Assembly (NCBI GenBank): GCA_016720905.1
Contig: JADKJT010000014.1
Span: 1-64,000 of the forward strand
Reading direction: 5' to 3'
DNA from: Gemmatimonadaceae bacterium
GTDB taxonomy: Bacteria > Gemmatimonadota > Gemmatimonadetes > Gemmatimonadales > Gemmatimonadaceae
Length of the DNA: 64,000 bases
This document shows positions 36,654 to 44,934 of the stretch, one piece after another (positions within the stretch are counted from its first letter, which is position 1; each line of letters starts with the position of its first letter). Under the pieces are notes generated by a model. It was given only the letters and a program-made list of their open reading frames with translations, was not told the DNA's origin and searched no databases. A program made the position numbers and the translations under genes.

Positions 36654-37190
36654 GTGGACAGGGCTAACATCTTTGACCATTGCGGAGGGAGAGCAGATGT
36701 CCACGAAGCCGAAGGTCAGCGTCTGCGCGGCGGCCAGCTTCTGCTGGGCCGTGCTGCCGACCCGATCTGCGCTCAGCCAGGCGTCGGCGGATCATCTTCA
36801 TCCCGAAGGCGAATGTCGGCGCACGAGAACAACCGATCACGGCACGCCTTGCGACATTTCTCCGCGATTGGATGGACGCCACGGCCGACGAGTCGCCATG
36901 GTTGTTCCCCTCACCAACCGCGAAGAGTGGACACGCGATGGATGTTCGCATGCCCTTCCGGCGGGTAGTAAGTGCGGCCGGATTGGACCCGGATCTCATC
37001 GTCCGCCACACGATACGGCAATACGGCGATCACGCATCTCGTACAGGCTGGAATTGACCTGCCTACCGTCAAACGCATTAGTGGTCACAAAACGCTAGCC
37101 ATGGTCGAACGATACGCGCATCAGAACGGAGCTCACGTCGCCCAAGCGATGGACAAGCTCGAGGCACGTTTCAAACAAGCGGCTTCCTAA
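36654..37190 (+). pseudogene. Tyrosine recombinase (island integrase) C-terminal remnant
   Basis: One frame (36680-37057) gives IPKANVGAREQPITARLATF, WLFPSPTAKSG and an RHT..R segment. The next (36972-37190) gives NTAITHLVQAGIDLPTVKRI, SGHKTLAMVERYAHQN. Together they are the catalytic half of a phage-type integrase: HxxR region, His of SGHKT and the Tyr nucleophile in ERYAHQ. A shift near 37,015 breaks the HxxR region, and the N-terminal DNA-binding half is missing. It sits 400 bp from tRNA-Phe, where the integrase of a tRNA-targeted island belongs. Its loss should fix the island in place. Confidence 0.8.
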
Positions 37191-37251
37191 GTATGACTGA
37201 CGATGTATGCGTCAGGATTGTACGGATCGATCACGTTCCTCTCGTGAAGCA

Positions 37252-37488
37252 ATGAAACCGACAAGCATCGACGCTGAGACGTGGGGCAGTGAATTCGCGT
37301 GTCAGAAATGCGCGCACCAGTGGGATATGAGCAAGGGGCCGCCGGTGCGCTGCGCGTTCCCTGCCGGCGTACCGGATGACATGCTATTCGGCCGGCACAT
37401 GCATACGACGCCATACCCCGGCGACCACGGCATACAATTCACGCTCCACCCGAGGTACCTGCCCCCTGACGAGCAGATGCCCCGGTAG
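37252..37488 (+). CDS. Small zinc-ribbon-like hypothetical protein
   Basis: 78 residues from ATG 37252. A CQKCAHQWDMSKGPPVRCAF stretch has three Cys and could bind zinc, and the rest is rich in Pro, His and aromatic residues. It has no known family or signal peptide. It lies between the integrase remnant and attR, where small accessory genes are frequent. Coding status is uncertain. Confidence 0.4.
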   Translation: MKPTSIDAETWGSEFACQKCAHQWDMSKGPPVRCAFPAGVPDDMLFGRHMHTTPYPGDHGIQFTLHPRYLPPDEQMPR

Positions 37489-37532
37489 TGGCCCGCAACG
37501 CCAAGCGATTACACAGGAATTACACAGAGCAA

Positions 37533-37571
37533 AACGGCCTGCTTCGCGTGACGCGAGGCAGGCCGTTGTCT
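37533..37571. terminator. Hairpin downstream of tRNA-Phe, inside the island
   Basis: Arms aacggcctgc (37533-37542) and gcaggccgtt (37558-37567) with a secondary cgcg/cgcg loop stem. On the minus strand the hairpin is followed by TTTTGCTCT, so it can terminate the tRNA transcript. It belongs to the island side of attR and replaces the original terminator now left of attL. Confidence 0.65.
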
Positions 37572-37584
37572 TTTCAGTTCTTCC

Positions 37585-37661
<77 letters not shown>

Positions 37662-37750
37662 GTTCCGGCCCTTCGGGCGACGCCCCCAGGACCGGACTCC
37701 CAAGATAACCACCCCCGCTCCCCCGCCAACCCCTTGCCGGGCGCCTGCCC

Positions 37751-38323
37751 TCACGGCCGGCGGGTCAGCAGCAGCTCAATCGTCACCATCCAGCTCTTCC
37801 CGCCATCGCTGGACGTGCTCCCCACCTCTTTCCATTTGCCGTCACTGGTTCGCGTAATGACGAACTGGTTCACGGTCCCGGCCGCGTCGGTGTAACCCCA
37901 GGTGAACCCCTCGCCCTGTGCGGTCACCGCAAACATCTGCATCATCCCGCTGCCGCCGGCTGAGGCGAACGAGAACTTCTTCGTGGGCACATCGTAGCCC
38001 ATCAAGCCGGCCGCGTCCCATACCTGCCGCGCCGCGCCATTCATCGTCATGCTGCCCCGCCCCTGAATCAACAACGCCGAGCCAAAGGCGGCCGACGTCA
38101 CCGTCTCCCGTTGCGAAAGCGACATCGTGCCGCCGTTGGGCGTATGCACGGTGGCAGGTCCCTCCCACTCACCCACCAGCCACGCAAATGGCGCCATGGC
38201 GGCGCGCGCTTCCGCCTGCATGGCCGCGCGCGGGTCACCGCCGGCCGGTCGTGCCGCTTGGGCGCCGGCGGTTTGGGTAACACAGAGCAACGCGGTTAAC
38301 AGCAGCCAACGCATGCGCATCAT
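37751..38323 (-). CDS. Secreted DUF1579-like protein
   Basis: 190 residues from ATG 38323, with a signal peptide ending near TAGAQA. The pattern PFAWLVGEWEGPATVHTPNG near the mature N-terminus and a later WDAAGLMGYDVPTKKFSFAS match DUF1579-type, lipocalin-like beta proteins found in the periplasm. The function is unknown. It is a single gene between tRNA-Phe and the AraC regulator. An in-frame ATG at 38362 would add residues without signal character. Confidence 0.6.
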   Translation of the reverse strand: MMRMRWLLLTALLCVTQTAGAQAARPAGGDPRAAMQAEARAAMAPFAWLVGEWEGPATVHTPNGGTMSLSQRETVTSAAFGSALLIQGRGSMTMNGAARQVWDAAGLMGYDVPTKKFSFASAGGSGMMQMFAVTAQGEGFTWGYTDAAGTVNQFVITRTSDGKWKEVGSTSSDGGKSWMVTIELLLTRRP

Positions 38324-38437
38324 GAGAAGTCCCTCGGGACAATCGGAAACCAGCCAACTCACCGTGTTCGTGAATCCGCAATTTCACCTAGCGAGCTGTC
38401 CGCCGTCTTGAACGAATGCGTCACGCACCTCGTCCAC

Positions 38438-39241
38438 TCAGTCCATCAACCGCTCGTGCTCAATGGTAGCCAGCCGCGCCTGCAACGCCGTGGGAGCAAA
38501 TCGCGTCAATCGTGCCACCTCGCGCGTGAAATGCGCCTGATCGGCATATCCGCTCGACAGTGCCACAGCCGACCATCCGCCCACATCCGTGTCCTTGGAC
38601 AACACCCGCCTGAGCGCCCCGCGCCCGCGACGCAGCACGGCAAACGCCTTGGGTGATATGCCCACACTCGCCGCAAAGCGCCGCTGCAACACACGCGCGC
38701 TCACCCCCACATCGCGCGCAATGTCGGTCATCGACCGTTGCCCGTTGGTGGCCACAATCGCCGCCACCGCGCTCCGCACCACACCATCAATGGCGTGCGA
38801 TGCCACCGCGCGCGACACAATCCATGCGTCCAGCCGGGCGCGGACCGCCGCTTCGTCATCCAACAGCGCCACGTCACTCGCCATTGCCAATACGTCATCG
38901 CCCAACAGCGTGGCCGCCGGCGCACTCTGCTCACGCAATTGCGCCGGAGCAACGCCCAGCCAGAGCGCGCCCGCTTCGGGCCGGAATCGCACACCCCAGT
39001 AGCGGGCCCCCGCAAACAGCGGCACATCAAACGCGCTCTGCCGAACCCCCAGCACATGCGCGCCCACCGCGCGACCGCCCACGCACACCAGCGTCAGCGT
39101 GATGCACCCGTCCGGCCACACACGGTGCACAAATCCCTCATGTGGCAACGCGTGCACCTGAAAACTCCAATAGGTGAGCGCGATATCACGCGCCGCATCA
39201 CCCGGGGCAAACTCGGTGTACACCAGCGGCCGGTCACTCAC
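38438..39241 (-). CDS. AraC-family transcriptional regulator
   Basis: 267 residues. The N-terminal half (VYTEFAPGDAARDIALTYWS) looks like the DUF6597-type sensor region of many AraC proteins. The C-terminal half has two helix-turn-helix motifs: MTDIARDVGVSARVLQRRFA and SSGYADQAHFTREVARLTRF. These regulators bind a small ligand and activate nearby genes. The effector and target are not evident. It is encoded in the same direction as queF but has its own frame 12 nt downstream, so co-transcription is likely. Confidence 0.85.
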   Translation of the reverse strand: MSDRPLVYTEFAPGDAARDIALTYWSFQVHALPHEGFVHRVWPDGCITLTLVCVGGRAVGAHVLGVRQSAFDVPLFAGARYWGVRFRPEAGALWLGVAPAQLREQSAPAATLLGDDVLAMASDVALLDDEAAVRARLDAWIVSRAVASHAIDGVVRSAVAAIVATNGQRSMTDIARDVGVSARVLQRRFAASVGISPKAFAVLRRGRGALRRVLSKDTDVGGWSAVALSSGYADQAHFTREVARLTRFAPTALQARLATIEHERLMD

Positions 39242-39253
39242 GGCCTGCTCACC

Positions 39254-39649
39254 CTACGACGCCGGCGTCCAGCTGGCCGTGATGATGCTTTTCAGCCCAC
39301 CGCGCACATTGAAATCACCCACCACCGTCATCGACTTCGGCGTGCACGCGGCCACCAGATCATCAAGAATGCGATTCACCGCACGCTCGTAAAAGATGCC
39401 GTCGTTCCGGAAGCTCCACAGATAGTGCTTGAGACTCTTCAGCTCCAGGCACGTCGCCGCCGGCGTGTAGGTAATGCGAATGGTGGCAAAGTCCGGCGCG
39501 CCACCTTCCAGCAGCTTGAGATCCGCCGCGTCCGTCTCGATGCCACCCAATGGGCACAGTGACGTGAACTCCGTGGTCTCCATGTAAATCTCGTAACTCC
39601 GATCCGCATAGGGATTCGGAAACGATTCAAGCAGTTCGGGTCTTGGCAT
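39254..39649 (-). CDS. queF: NADPH-dependent 7-cyano-7-deazaguanine reductase
   Basis: 131 residues: the small, unimodular type I QueF that reduces preQ0 to preQ1 in queuosine synthesis. Seen are the catalytic Cys32 in FTSLCP, PDFATI, the QueF motif LELKSLKHYLWSFRNDG and the end VVGDFNVRGG. Between Cys32 and the PDFA segment there is an insertion: the usual spacing of Cys to Asp is seven residues, and here it is about 21 (LGGIETDAADLKLLEGGA). The upstream bases hold a 20-bp tandem repeat. No other que gene is in the window. Confidence 0.88.
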   Translation of the reverse strand: MPRPELLESFPNPYADRSYEIYMETTEFTSLCPLGGIETDAADLKLLEGGAPDFATIRITYTPAATCLELKSLKHYLWSFRNDGIFYERAVNRILDDLVAACTPKSMTVVGDFNVRGGLKSIITASWTPAS

Positions 39650-39662
39650 ACTGCAAACTGCT

Positions 39663-39721
39663 ACTGCGGGTGGGGTACATCAACTGCGGGTGGGGTACAT
39701 CGACTGCGGGTGGGTACATCA
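39663..39721. repeat. Three tandem 20-bp repeats upstream of queF
   Basis: Units actgcgggtggggtacatca at 39663-39682 and a near copy at 39683-39702, then a 19-bp copy at 39703-39721. On the minus strand they precede the queF start by about 14 bases and follow the rhomboid gene, with the last unit covering the rhomboid stop codon. They could be binding sites for a regulator or simple slippage repeats. Confidence 0.7.
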
Positions 39722-40642
39722 ACCGCGGTTCAAGTTCCTCAGCCGCTGCGACCACTCGTCCAGCAGCAGCTTCTCGGCCACCGTGAGACTGGCCATCCCG
39801 TCCGACGCGATCTTGTCCAGCACCGCATCAAGCGCCGTCGACGGCTTCTCGGCCACGGCCACTGGCGCCACGCGCGGCGTGGGAACCGGGCGCGCACGCG
39901 ACACCGCGGCCTTGCTCTGCGCGACAATGTCATCCGCGTCGCGCTCGCGCGGACGCGCCGAACTCTTGGGCACCGGACGCGGGCTTTCATCACCGTAGTC
40001 GGGCGCCGGCTCGATGCGACGACGGAATCGGTCGAGACTCTGTGTGTTGGGCGCGAACAGATAGATCGCACCCGCCATCATGCCGCCGATATGCGCCGCA
40101 TACGCAGTACCGCCCAGGCTGCCCTGATCGATGATTGCCATGAACACGTTCATGGCCGCCATCAGCACCACCAACCAGCGCACCTTCATCGGCAACACAC
40201 CAAACAGATACACCTCGTCATCCGGCCACCGTGAGGCATACGCCACGGCCACGCCGAGTATCGCCGCCGAGGCGCCAATGAGGGTGCCACCTTCCTTCTG
40301 GAACATGTAGTGCGCGGCCCAACCGCCCAGTCCGCACCACAGGTAGAACCAGGTGAACGTGCTCGACCCCCACGCCCGCTCCACCCGCGGCCCGAACAGC
40401 CACAGCGTCCACATGTTGAGTGCCAGGTGCATCAAGCCCCCGTGCACGAACATGTACGTCCCCACCGTCCACAACGAACGCGCCGCGATATCGCCCGGCG
40501 TATAGCCCAGGGCGTTGGCCATGTTCACGTCGCCAACCAGTGTGGTCTGCACGAAGAACACACCCACGCACAGCCCAATCAGCCAATAGACGGCCGATGG
40601 TCTCCGCGAACTTTCGAATTCGTCGTACGTGGCTGTGGCCAT
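39719..40642 (-). CDS. Rhomboid-family intramembrane serine protease
   Basis: 307 residues from ATG 40642 (an upstream TTG is possible). Six or so membrane helices make up the N-terminal 200 residues. The catalytic Ser is in IGASAAILG (GxSx), the partner His in AAHIGG, and the HGGLMHLALNM segment belongs to the fold. The cytosolic tail (about 100 residues) is Pro/Arg-rich and ends in a short helical segment (TVAEKLLLDEWSQRLR). Rhomboids cut membrane proteins within the bilayer. The substrate is unknown. The next gene in its direction is queF. Confidence 0.9.
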   Translation of the reverse strand: MATATYDEFESSRRPSAVYWLIGLCVGVFFVQTTLVGDVNMANALGYTPGDIAARSLWTVGTYMFVHGGLMHLALNMWTLWLFGPRVERAWGSSTFTWFYLWCGLGGWAAHYMFQKEGGTLIGASAAILGVAVAYASRWPDDEVYLFGVLPMKVRWLVVLMAAMNVFMAIIDQGSLGGTAYAAHIGGMMAGAIYLFAPNTQSLDRFRRRIEPAPDYGDESPRPVPKSSARPRERDADDIVAQSKAAVSRARPVPTPRVAPVAVAEKPSTALDAVLDKIASDGMASLTVAEKLLLDEWSQRLRNLNRG

Positions 40643-40694
40643 GGCGGGAAATGGTGCCAAACGGGAACGGCGCGCGCCCCAAAGGCGGGACGTG

Positions 40695-41708
40695 CTAGGC
40701 GAGCGCCAGGAGGACGATGCGCTCGCACAACTCGGGAAACAAGACGCCGGCAGCCGCCGCGGCCTGTGGGATCAGACTGGTCGGCGTCATCCCCGGCAAC
40801 GTGTTCGCTTCCAGACACCACGGTTGCCCCTGGGGGTCCAATCGGAAGTCGATCCGCGCGTACCCTCGCAGCTTGAGCGCCGCAAACGACCTCAAAGCCT
40901 GATCGGCCAGCTTTGACTGGATGTCCGGCGCTAGTTCGGCCACGAACTCTTCCGCCATCCCCGGCGTGTATTTGCACTCGTAGTCGTACAGCTCCTTCAC
41001 CGGCTTGATCTCGATGGTCGGGAAAACTTGGGTCCCCAGAATCCCCACGGTCAGCTCGCGACCCGGCACAAACCGCTCGATCATCACCTCGTCGTCATAC
41101 CGAAACGCCTGAGTGATGGCCGGCTGCAGCTCACCGGGCTCCCGCACGATCGACAGCCCCACCGTACTCCCCTGCTTGGACGGCTTCACCACCACCGGCC
41201 AGTCCAGATGCCGGCCCACTTCGTCGGGGTCCACCGTTCCCATGCCTGGCGCCGGCGCCATCAGCCAGTTGGCCGTGGCCACTCCCGCCGCGCGCAACAA
41301 CACCTTCGTCAGGTGCTTGTCCATCGCCAGCGCGCTCGCCAGATGTCCGCTGCCCGTGTACCGCACGCCGGCCATATCCAGCAGCGCCTGCACCGTGCCG
41401 TCTTCGCCCTGACCACCGTGCAGCGCGATGAACACGCAATCGGCCCCGGTCACTTCGGGCATCGTTGCCAAGGTCGGTGACAGCGACTTGGACCCCAGCC
41501 CGGCCAAGGCCTCCAGCGACGGCGGCGCGCTGCCCACGCCGCTGGCCAACAGCCGACTCTCCGTCGCGCGCGACAGCACGCCCTCGGCCGGGTCGAGACA
41601 GGTCACCTCATGCCCGCGCTCCCGCAAGCCGACGGCAATCCGCAGCCCCGACGAGAGCGAGACGTCGCGCTCGGCCGATACCCCGCCCAACAAAACGGTG
41701 ATGTTCAT
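40695..41708 (-). CDS. ddl: D-alanine--D-alanine ligase
   Basis: 337 residues, ATP-grasp. Signature segments are VLLGGVSAERDVSLSSG (N-terminal nucleotide-proximal loop), VFIALHGGQGEDG, VVVKPSKQGSTVGLSIV, and ARIDFRLDPQGQPWCLEANT with PGMTPTSLIPQAA, matching Ddl signatures 1 and 2. It makes the D-Ala-D-Ala dipeptide for peptidoglycan in the cytoplasm. It is unusual only in standing apart from the mur cluster. Here it follows the BrnT promoter region in divergent orientation. Confidence 0.93.
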   Translation of the reverse strand: MNITVLLGGVSAERDVSLSSGLRIAVGLRERGHEVTCLDPAEGVLSRATESRLLASGVGSAPPSLEALAGLGSKSLSPTLATMPEVTGADCVFIALHGGQGEDGTVQALLDMAGVRYTGSGHLASALAMDKHLTKVLLRAAGVATANWLMAPAPGMGTVDPDEVGRHLDWPVVVKPSKQGSTVGLSIVREPGELQPAITQAFRYDDEVMIERFVPGRELTVGILGTQVFPTIEIKPVKELYDYECKYTPGMAEEFVAELAPDIQSKLADQALRSFAALKLRGYARIDFRLDPQGQPWCLEANTLPGMTPTSLIPQAAAAAGVLFPELCERIVLLALA

Positions 41709-41800
41709 CGGCGAATTCTACACAGATTGCGCGCGGACAACCGTTCCCGTGGACGAAGCGAACCGCGAATTGCAAACCAGAACCAAGTACGCAAGAATGA

Positions 41801-41829
41801 TTGACATTTGTATGGACATTCTTTAGAAT
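41801..41829 (+). promoter_or_regulatory. Sigma70-like promoter at brnT
   Basis: ttgaca at 41801-41806 and tagaat at 41824-41829 with a 17-bp spacer, a near-consensus match. The -10 box overlaps the predicted brnT ATG (41828), so transcription would start inside the gene unless translation is leaderless or begins elsewhere. BrnTA operons are usually autorepressed by BrnA at the promoter. Confidence 0.55.
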
Positions 41830-42139
41830 GAACTCTGAACCTCAGTTCGACGGCTTTGACTGGGACGACGGGAATCGTGAGAAATGCCGTAAGCATGGCA
41901 TCTCACCAGAGGCAATTGAGGAGCTGTTTGGCCGAGTGTTGGCAATCGCTCCCGATCCGTTCCAGAACGAGCCGCGATTTCGTGCCATTGGTCCGGCCAA
42001 CGATGGTCGCATGATTTTCCTGGTGTTCACCCTGCGCTCGCGGGACAATGAGCGCCTGATCCGACCCATCAGTGCGCGATTCATGCACAGGAGAGAGATT
42101 CGTGCCTACAAAGAAGCGAATCCCCACATTCTCGAGTGA
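41828..42139 (+). CDS. brnT: BrnT-family toxin
   Basis: 103 residues from ATG 41828. The family pattern is visible: FDWDDGNREKCRKHGISPEA (usually F.WD..K...N..KHGV), then RFRAIGPANDGRMIFLVFTL, and a final RFMHRREIRAYKEA. BrnT is an RNase of the RelE-like fold that slows growth until bound by BrnA. No good RBS precedes this ATG, and a promoter -10 box overlaps it. No other start codon exists before the conserved core. The antitoxin gene overlaps its end by 38 nt. Confidence 0.82.
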   Translation: MNSEPQFDGFDWDDGNREKCRKHGISPEAIEELFGRVLAIAPDPFQNEPRFRAIGPANDGRMIFLVFTLRSRDNERLIRPISARFMHRREIRAYKEANPHILE

Positions 42140-42362
42140 TGCCGACGCCGAGGCGTTTGTCGATCGCGCTGACCTTTCGGAGTATGATCTGTCCGACTTT
42201 CAGCCCGTCAAGTTTGAGTTCCAACGAAAGTCCGCGAAGATCAACATGCGATTGCCCGAGTCGCTGCTCCAAGCCGTGAAGGCGCGCGCGGCAACGCGCG
42301 GTATTCCTTATCAGCGCTACATTCGCGAGGCGCTGGAGCGAGCGGTCAGCCCAAAGCGATAA
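42102..42362 (+). CDS. brnA: BrnA-family antitoxin (CopG-like)
   Basis: 86 residues from GTG 42102, which has AGGAG 7 nt upstream inside the brnT coding region. The C-terminal part, KINMRLPESLLQAVKARAAT and IPYQRYIREALERAV, is a ribbon-helix-helix domain that binds the operon promoter, while the N-terminal acidic segment (SSDADAEAFVDRADLSEYDL) should wrap the toxin. The 38-nt overlap with brnT couples the pair's translation. Confidence 0.82.
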   Translation: MPTKKRIPTFSSDADAEAFVDRADLSEYDLSDFQPVKFEFQRKSAKINMRLPESLLQAVKARAATRGIPYQRYIREALERAVSPKR

Positions 42363-42393
42363 CCCGGCCAACAGCCGGCCACCACTAAATACA

Positions 42394-42822
42394 ATGACCC
42401 TCATCCGTATTGCCGCCATCGTCGTTGCATTGATCGGCGTGTCCGTGTCGACGGCGTCCGCGCAACCCAAGGCGCCCTTGCCCCCCGAAAGCACCACCGG
42501 TCAGCGCATGCTCGAACTCGCGCGCGGCGGCGAACCGCAACGCGCCGCCTCCATCGGACACGGATATCTCGCCATGCACCCGGGCCCGCCGCGAACCGGC
42601 GCCCACTGCGCAATTCTCGTGGCCTATGCCTACGCCGACGTGCTGCTCAATCGCACCGACGAAGCGCGCGCGGCCATCGGTGTCTACGATCGCGGCTGCA
42701 AGCAACGCACCTTCCGCGACGAATTCCGCCTCGAAGCGAAACGCGTGCACCGCGTGCTGGCCGGCGAAGCGCTCACCACCGTGTATCCGACAGCAGTCCC
42801 CGCCAAACCCAAGGGACCGTAA
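42394..42822 (+). CDS. Secreted hypothetical protein, TPR-like
   Basis: 142 residues with a signal peptide (cleavage near STASAQ). The mature part is helical: QRMLELARGGEPQRAASIGH, YAYADVLLNRTDEARAAIGV and a pair of Cys (HCAILV, DRGCKQ) which may form a disulfide. The helix spacing recalls TPR-type repeats. No family name or function is supported. It is convergent with the cystathionine beta-synthase gene. Confidence 0.5.
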   Translation: MTLIRIAAIVVALIGVSVSTASAQPKAPLPPESTTGQRMLELARGGEPQRAASIGHGYLAMHPGPPRTGAHCAILVAYAYADVLLNRTDEARAAIGVYDRGCKQRTFRDEFRLEAKRVHRVLAGEALTTVYPTAVPAKPKGP

Positions 42823-42849
42823 CGTCGACGCAGACTATGACGCTGACAG

Positions 42850-44280
42850 CTACCGGTGCATGAGATATTCCAGCACGTCGAAGCGCGTCACAATCCCCTG
42901 CACCACGCCGTCCTTCTTCATCAGCACCGCGCGGTTGCTCTTCGACAACAGCTTGGCCACGCTTTCCACCGGTTGATCACTCTCCACCACCGGGAACGGC
43001 TGATCCATCACGTCGCTCACCGTCAGGTCCAGCACTTTGGGATCGGCCAGCGACTTGGATGTCAGTTGTGATTCCGCCACGCTGCCAATGCACACCGTGC
43101 CATCCATCACCGGCGCCTGTGACACGTTGTGCAGCACCATCAGGCGAATCGCCTGACGCACCGTCGCGCCCGGTGCCACACTCACGATGGCCGGCGCGCT
43201 GCCGTCCTTGTGGCCCAGTACGGCTTCGATGCTCGTGGGCACGGCATCCAGCATCTGATTCTCGCGCATCCATTCGTCGTTGAACACCTTGCTCAGATAG
43301 CGCTCGCCGGTGTCGCACAAAAACGTCACCACGTACGCATCGGGATCGTTCAGGCGTCGCGCCACCGTCAGCGCGGCATGCGCAATCAGCCCCGCCGATC
43401 CGCCCACGAAAATCCCTTCTTCACGCGTGAGTCGACGCGCCATCGCGAATGCGTCCTTGTCATTCACCGTGATGAACTCGTCAATCACGCCCATGTCCAG
43501 CGTGGCCGGCACGCAATCCTGCCCCACGCCCTCCACCTTGTACGGCGCACCGGTAGGATGGCCCTCACCGTTCGTGCGCCACAGCTCGGCCAACACCGAT
43601 CCCTGCGGATCGGCGGCGATGATCTTGATGTTCGGATTCTTCGACTTGAGATAGCGACCGACGCCGGAAATCGTGCCGCCCGTGCCTGCCGATGCCACAA
43701 AGTGCGTGATGCGGCCTTCCGATTGCTCCCACAACTCCGGACCCGTCGTCGCCATATGCGCCTCCGGATTGGCCGGGTTTTCAAACTGTCCGGCCAACAC
43801 CGCGCCTGGCGTCTCCCGCACGATGCGTTTGGCCATCTGCACGTAGTTCTGCGGATGATCGGGCGGCACCGCGGTGGGCGTGATGATCACTTCAGCGCCA
43901 AAGGCCTTGAGCAGTCGCACTTTTTCCTGCGACATCTTGTCCGGCATCGTGAAGATGCACTTGTACCCTTTGAGCGCCGCGGCAATCGCCAGGCCGACAC
44001 CCGTGTTGCCGCTCGTGGCTTCGACAATGATGCCACCCGGCTTGAGCGTCCCGGCTCGTTCGTGCGCCTCGATCATGGGCATCCCGATGCGGTCCTTCAC
44101 ACTGTCGCCGGGATTGAAAAAATCGGCCTTGCCGTACAACGGCGTGCGAATCCCCTTGGCCACGCGGGAGAGGCGGATCAGCGGTGTCCAGCCGATGGTC
44201 TCCAGGACGGATTCATAGGGACGGCGGTGGCGCAGGTGTTGTTCCTGCACGGTCGCGTCGGCAGTCAGGGTCGTGGCCAT
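42850..44280 (-). CDS. Cystathionine beta-synthase (PLP enzyme with CBS pair)
   Basis: 476 residues. The N-terminal catalytic domain carries the PLP lysine in NPGDSVKDRIG, VEATSGNTGVGLAI and the phosphate-binding SAGTGGTISGVG. The C-terminal 130 residues hold two CBS domains (TVRQAIRLMVLHNVSQAPVM and PVESVAKLLSKSNRAVLMKK). It condenses serine and homocysteine to cystathionine in the transsulfuration path. The CBS pair may sense adenosine ligands. It is also similar to cysteine synthases, but the length and the CBS pair favour CBS. It has no heme-binding N-terminus. Confidence 0.88.
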   Translation of the reverse strand: MATTLTADATVQEQHLRHRRPYESVLETIGWTPLIRLSRVAKGIRTPLYGKADFFNPGDSVKDRIGMPMIEAHERAGTLKPGGIIVEATSGNTGVGLAIAAALKGYKCIFTMPDKMSQEKVRLLKAFGAEVIITPTAVPPDHPQNYVQMAKRIVRETPGAVLAGQFENPANPEAHMATTGPELWEQSEGRITHFVASAGTGGTISGVGRYLKSKNPNIKIIAADPQGSVLAELWRTNGEGHPTGAPYKVEGVGQDCVPATLDMGVIDEFITVNDKDAFAMARRLTREEGIFVGGSAGLIAHAALTVARRLNDPDAYVVTFLCDTGERYLSKVFNDEWMRENQMLDAVPTSIEAVLGHKDGSAPAIVSVAPGATVRQAIRLMVLHNVSQAPVMDGTVCIGSVAESQLTSKSLADPKVLDLTVSDVMDQPFPVVESDQPVESVAKLLSKSNRAVLMKKDGVVQGIVTRFDVLEYLMHR

Positions 44281-44316
44281 GGGCGGGAGTCGAACGAGAA
44301 AGGGGGAGAGCCAGTG

Positions 44317-44718
44317 TCAACCGGGGGGCCTGGGCCCTTCGGGGTGTCGGAAGTGTACCGGATACAGCAGGGCCACCGGGACTGCGGTACCGCGCCGACG
44401 CGCTGGACGGAAACGCAACTCGCGCGCTCCCGCCAGTGCCGCCGAATCGAAAGCCGAAATCCCCGACGACTGGTCGATTCGTGTGCTGTCGGTCACCACA
44501 CGACCCTCCGCATCCACAAACAGGCGGAGGGTCACGTTCCCTTCCATCCGACCCAGATACTGCGCGACGGGATACTGAAAGGGCAGCGATGTGTTCATCA
44601 TCTGCGGGGGATCATCGGGTGGGTCGGCTTGCCACCACCCGGTACTGGTCGAGCGACCCGAGCGGCTGCGTTCGGAACAGGCAGGCGTGACAAGGGTCGT
44701 GACAAGGGTCAGCACCAT
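44317..44718 (-). CDS. TonB C-terminal-domain lipoprotein
   Basis: 133 residues from ATG 44718, with a hydrophobic start and a lipobox-like VTPAC. The mature part holds one TonB_C domain: FQYPVAQYLGRMEGNVTLRL and FDSAALAGARELRFRPARRR, ending in the beta strand VPVALLYPVHF. Normal TonB proteins have an inner-membrane anchor and a Pro-rich linker. Here the linker is very short and the anchor looks like a lipid, so it may act as a periplasmic TonB-like adaptor rather than span the periplasm. Confidence 0.7.
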   Translation of the reverse strand: MVLTLVTTLVTPACSERSRSGRSTSTGWWQADPPDDPPQMMNTSLPFQYPVAQYLGRMEGNVTLRLFVDAEGRVVTDSTRIDQSSGISAFDSAALAGARELRFRPARRRGTAVPVALLYPVHFRHPEGPRPPG

Positions 44719-44934
44719 CAGTCCGATAGAACAACGATGCCTCGCGCACCATCGGCGCCGCGAGACCGGTAGTCCGAACACCACATGGCACATGCTGGAA
44801 TGTACAACTTCATCGCGGCGTCAGCGGTATCATTCGCGAAGCGTCGTGACGCCCTTCATACCGTTCGCCGGTGGTTTCGCATGGCCCGTGAGGCTCGCGC
44901 TGTTCCGCACACTATTCTGACGCCCTCGCACCTG

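Noticed and set aside
39650..39722. preQ1 riboswitch upstream of queF
   Set aside because: The bases are a tandem repeat, and no preQ1-type H-pseudoknot or conserved A-rich tail is visible.
43129..44772. Long plus-strand open frame (547 codons) opposite cystathionine beta-synthase
   Set aside because: His/Arg-rich, no family features; it is an antisense shadow of the real gene in GC-rich DNA, like the frames at 45565-46665 and 12873-13721.
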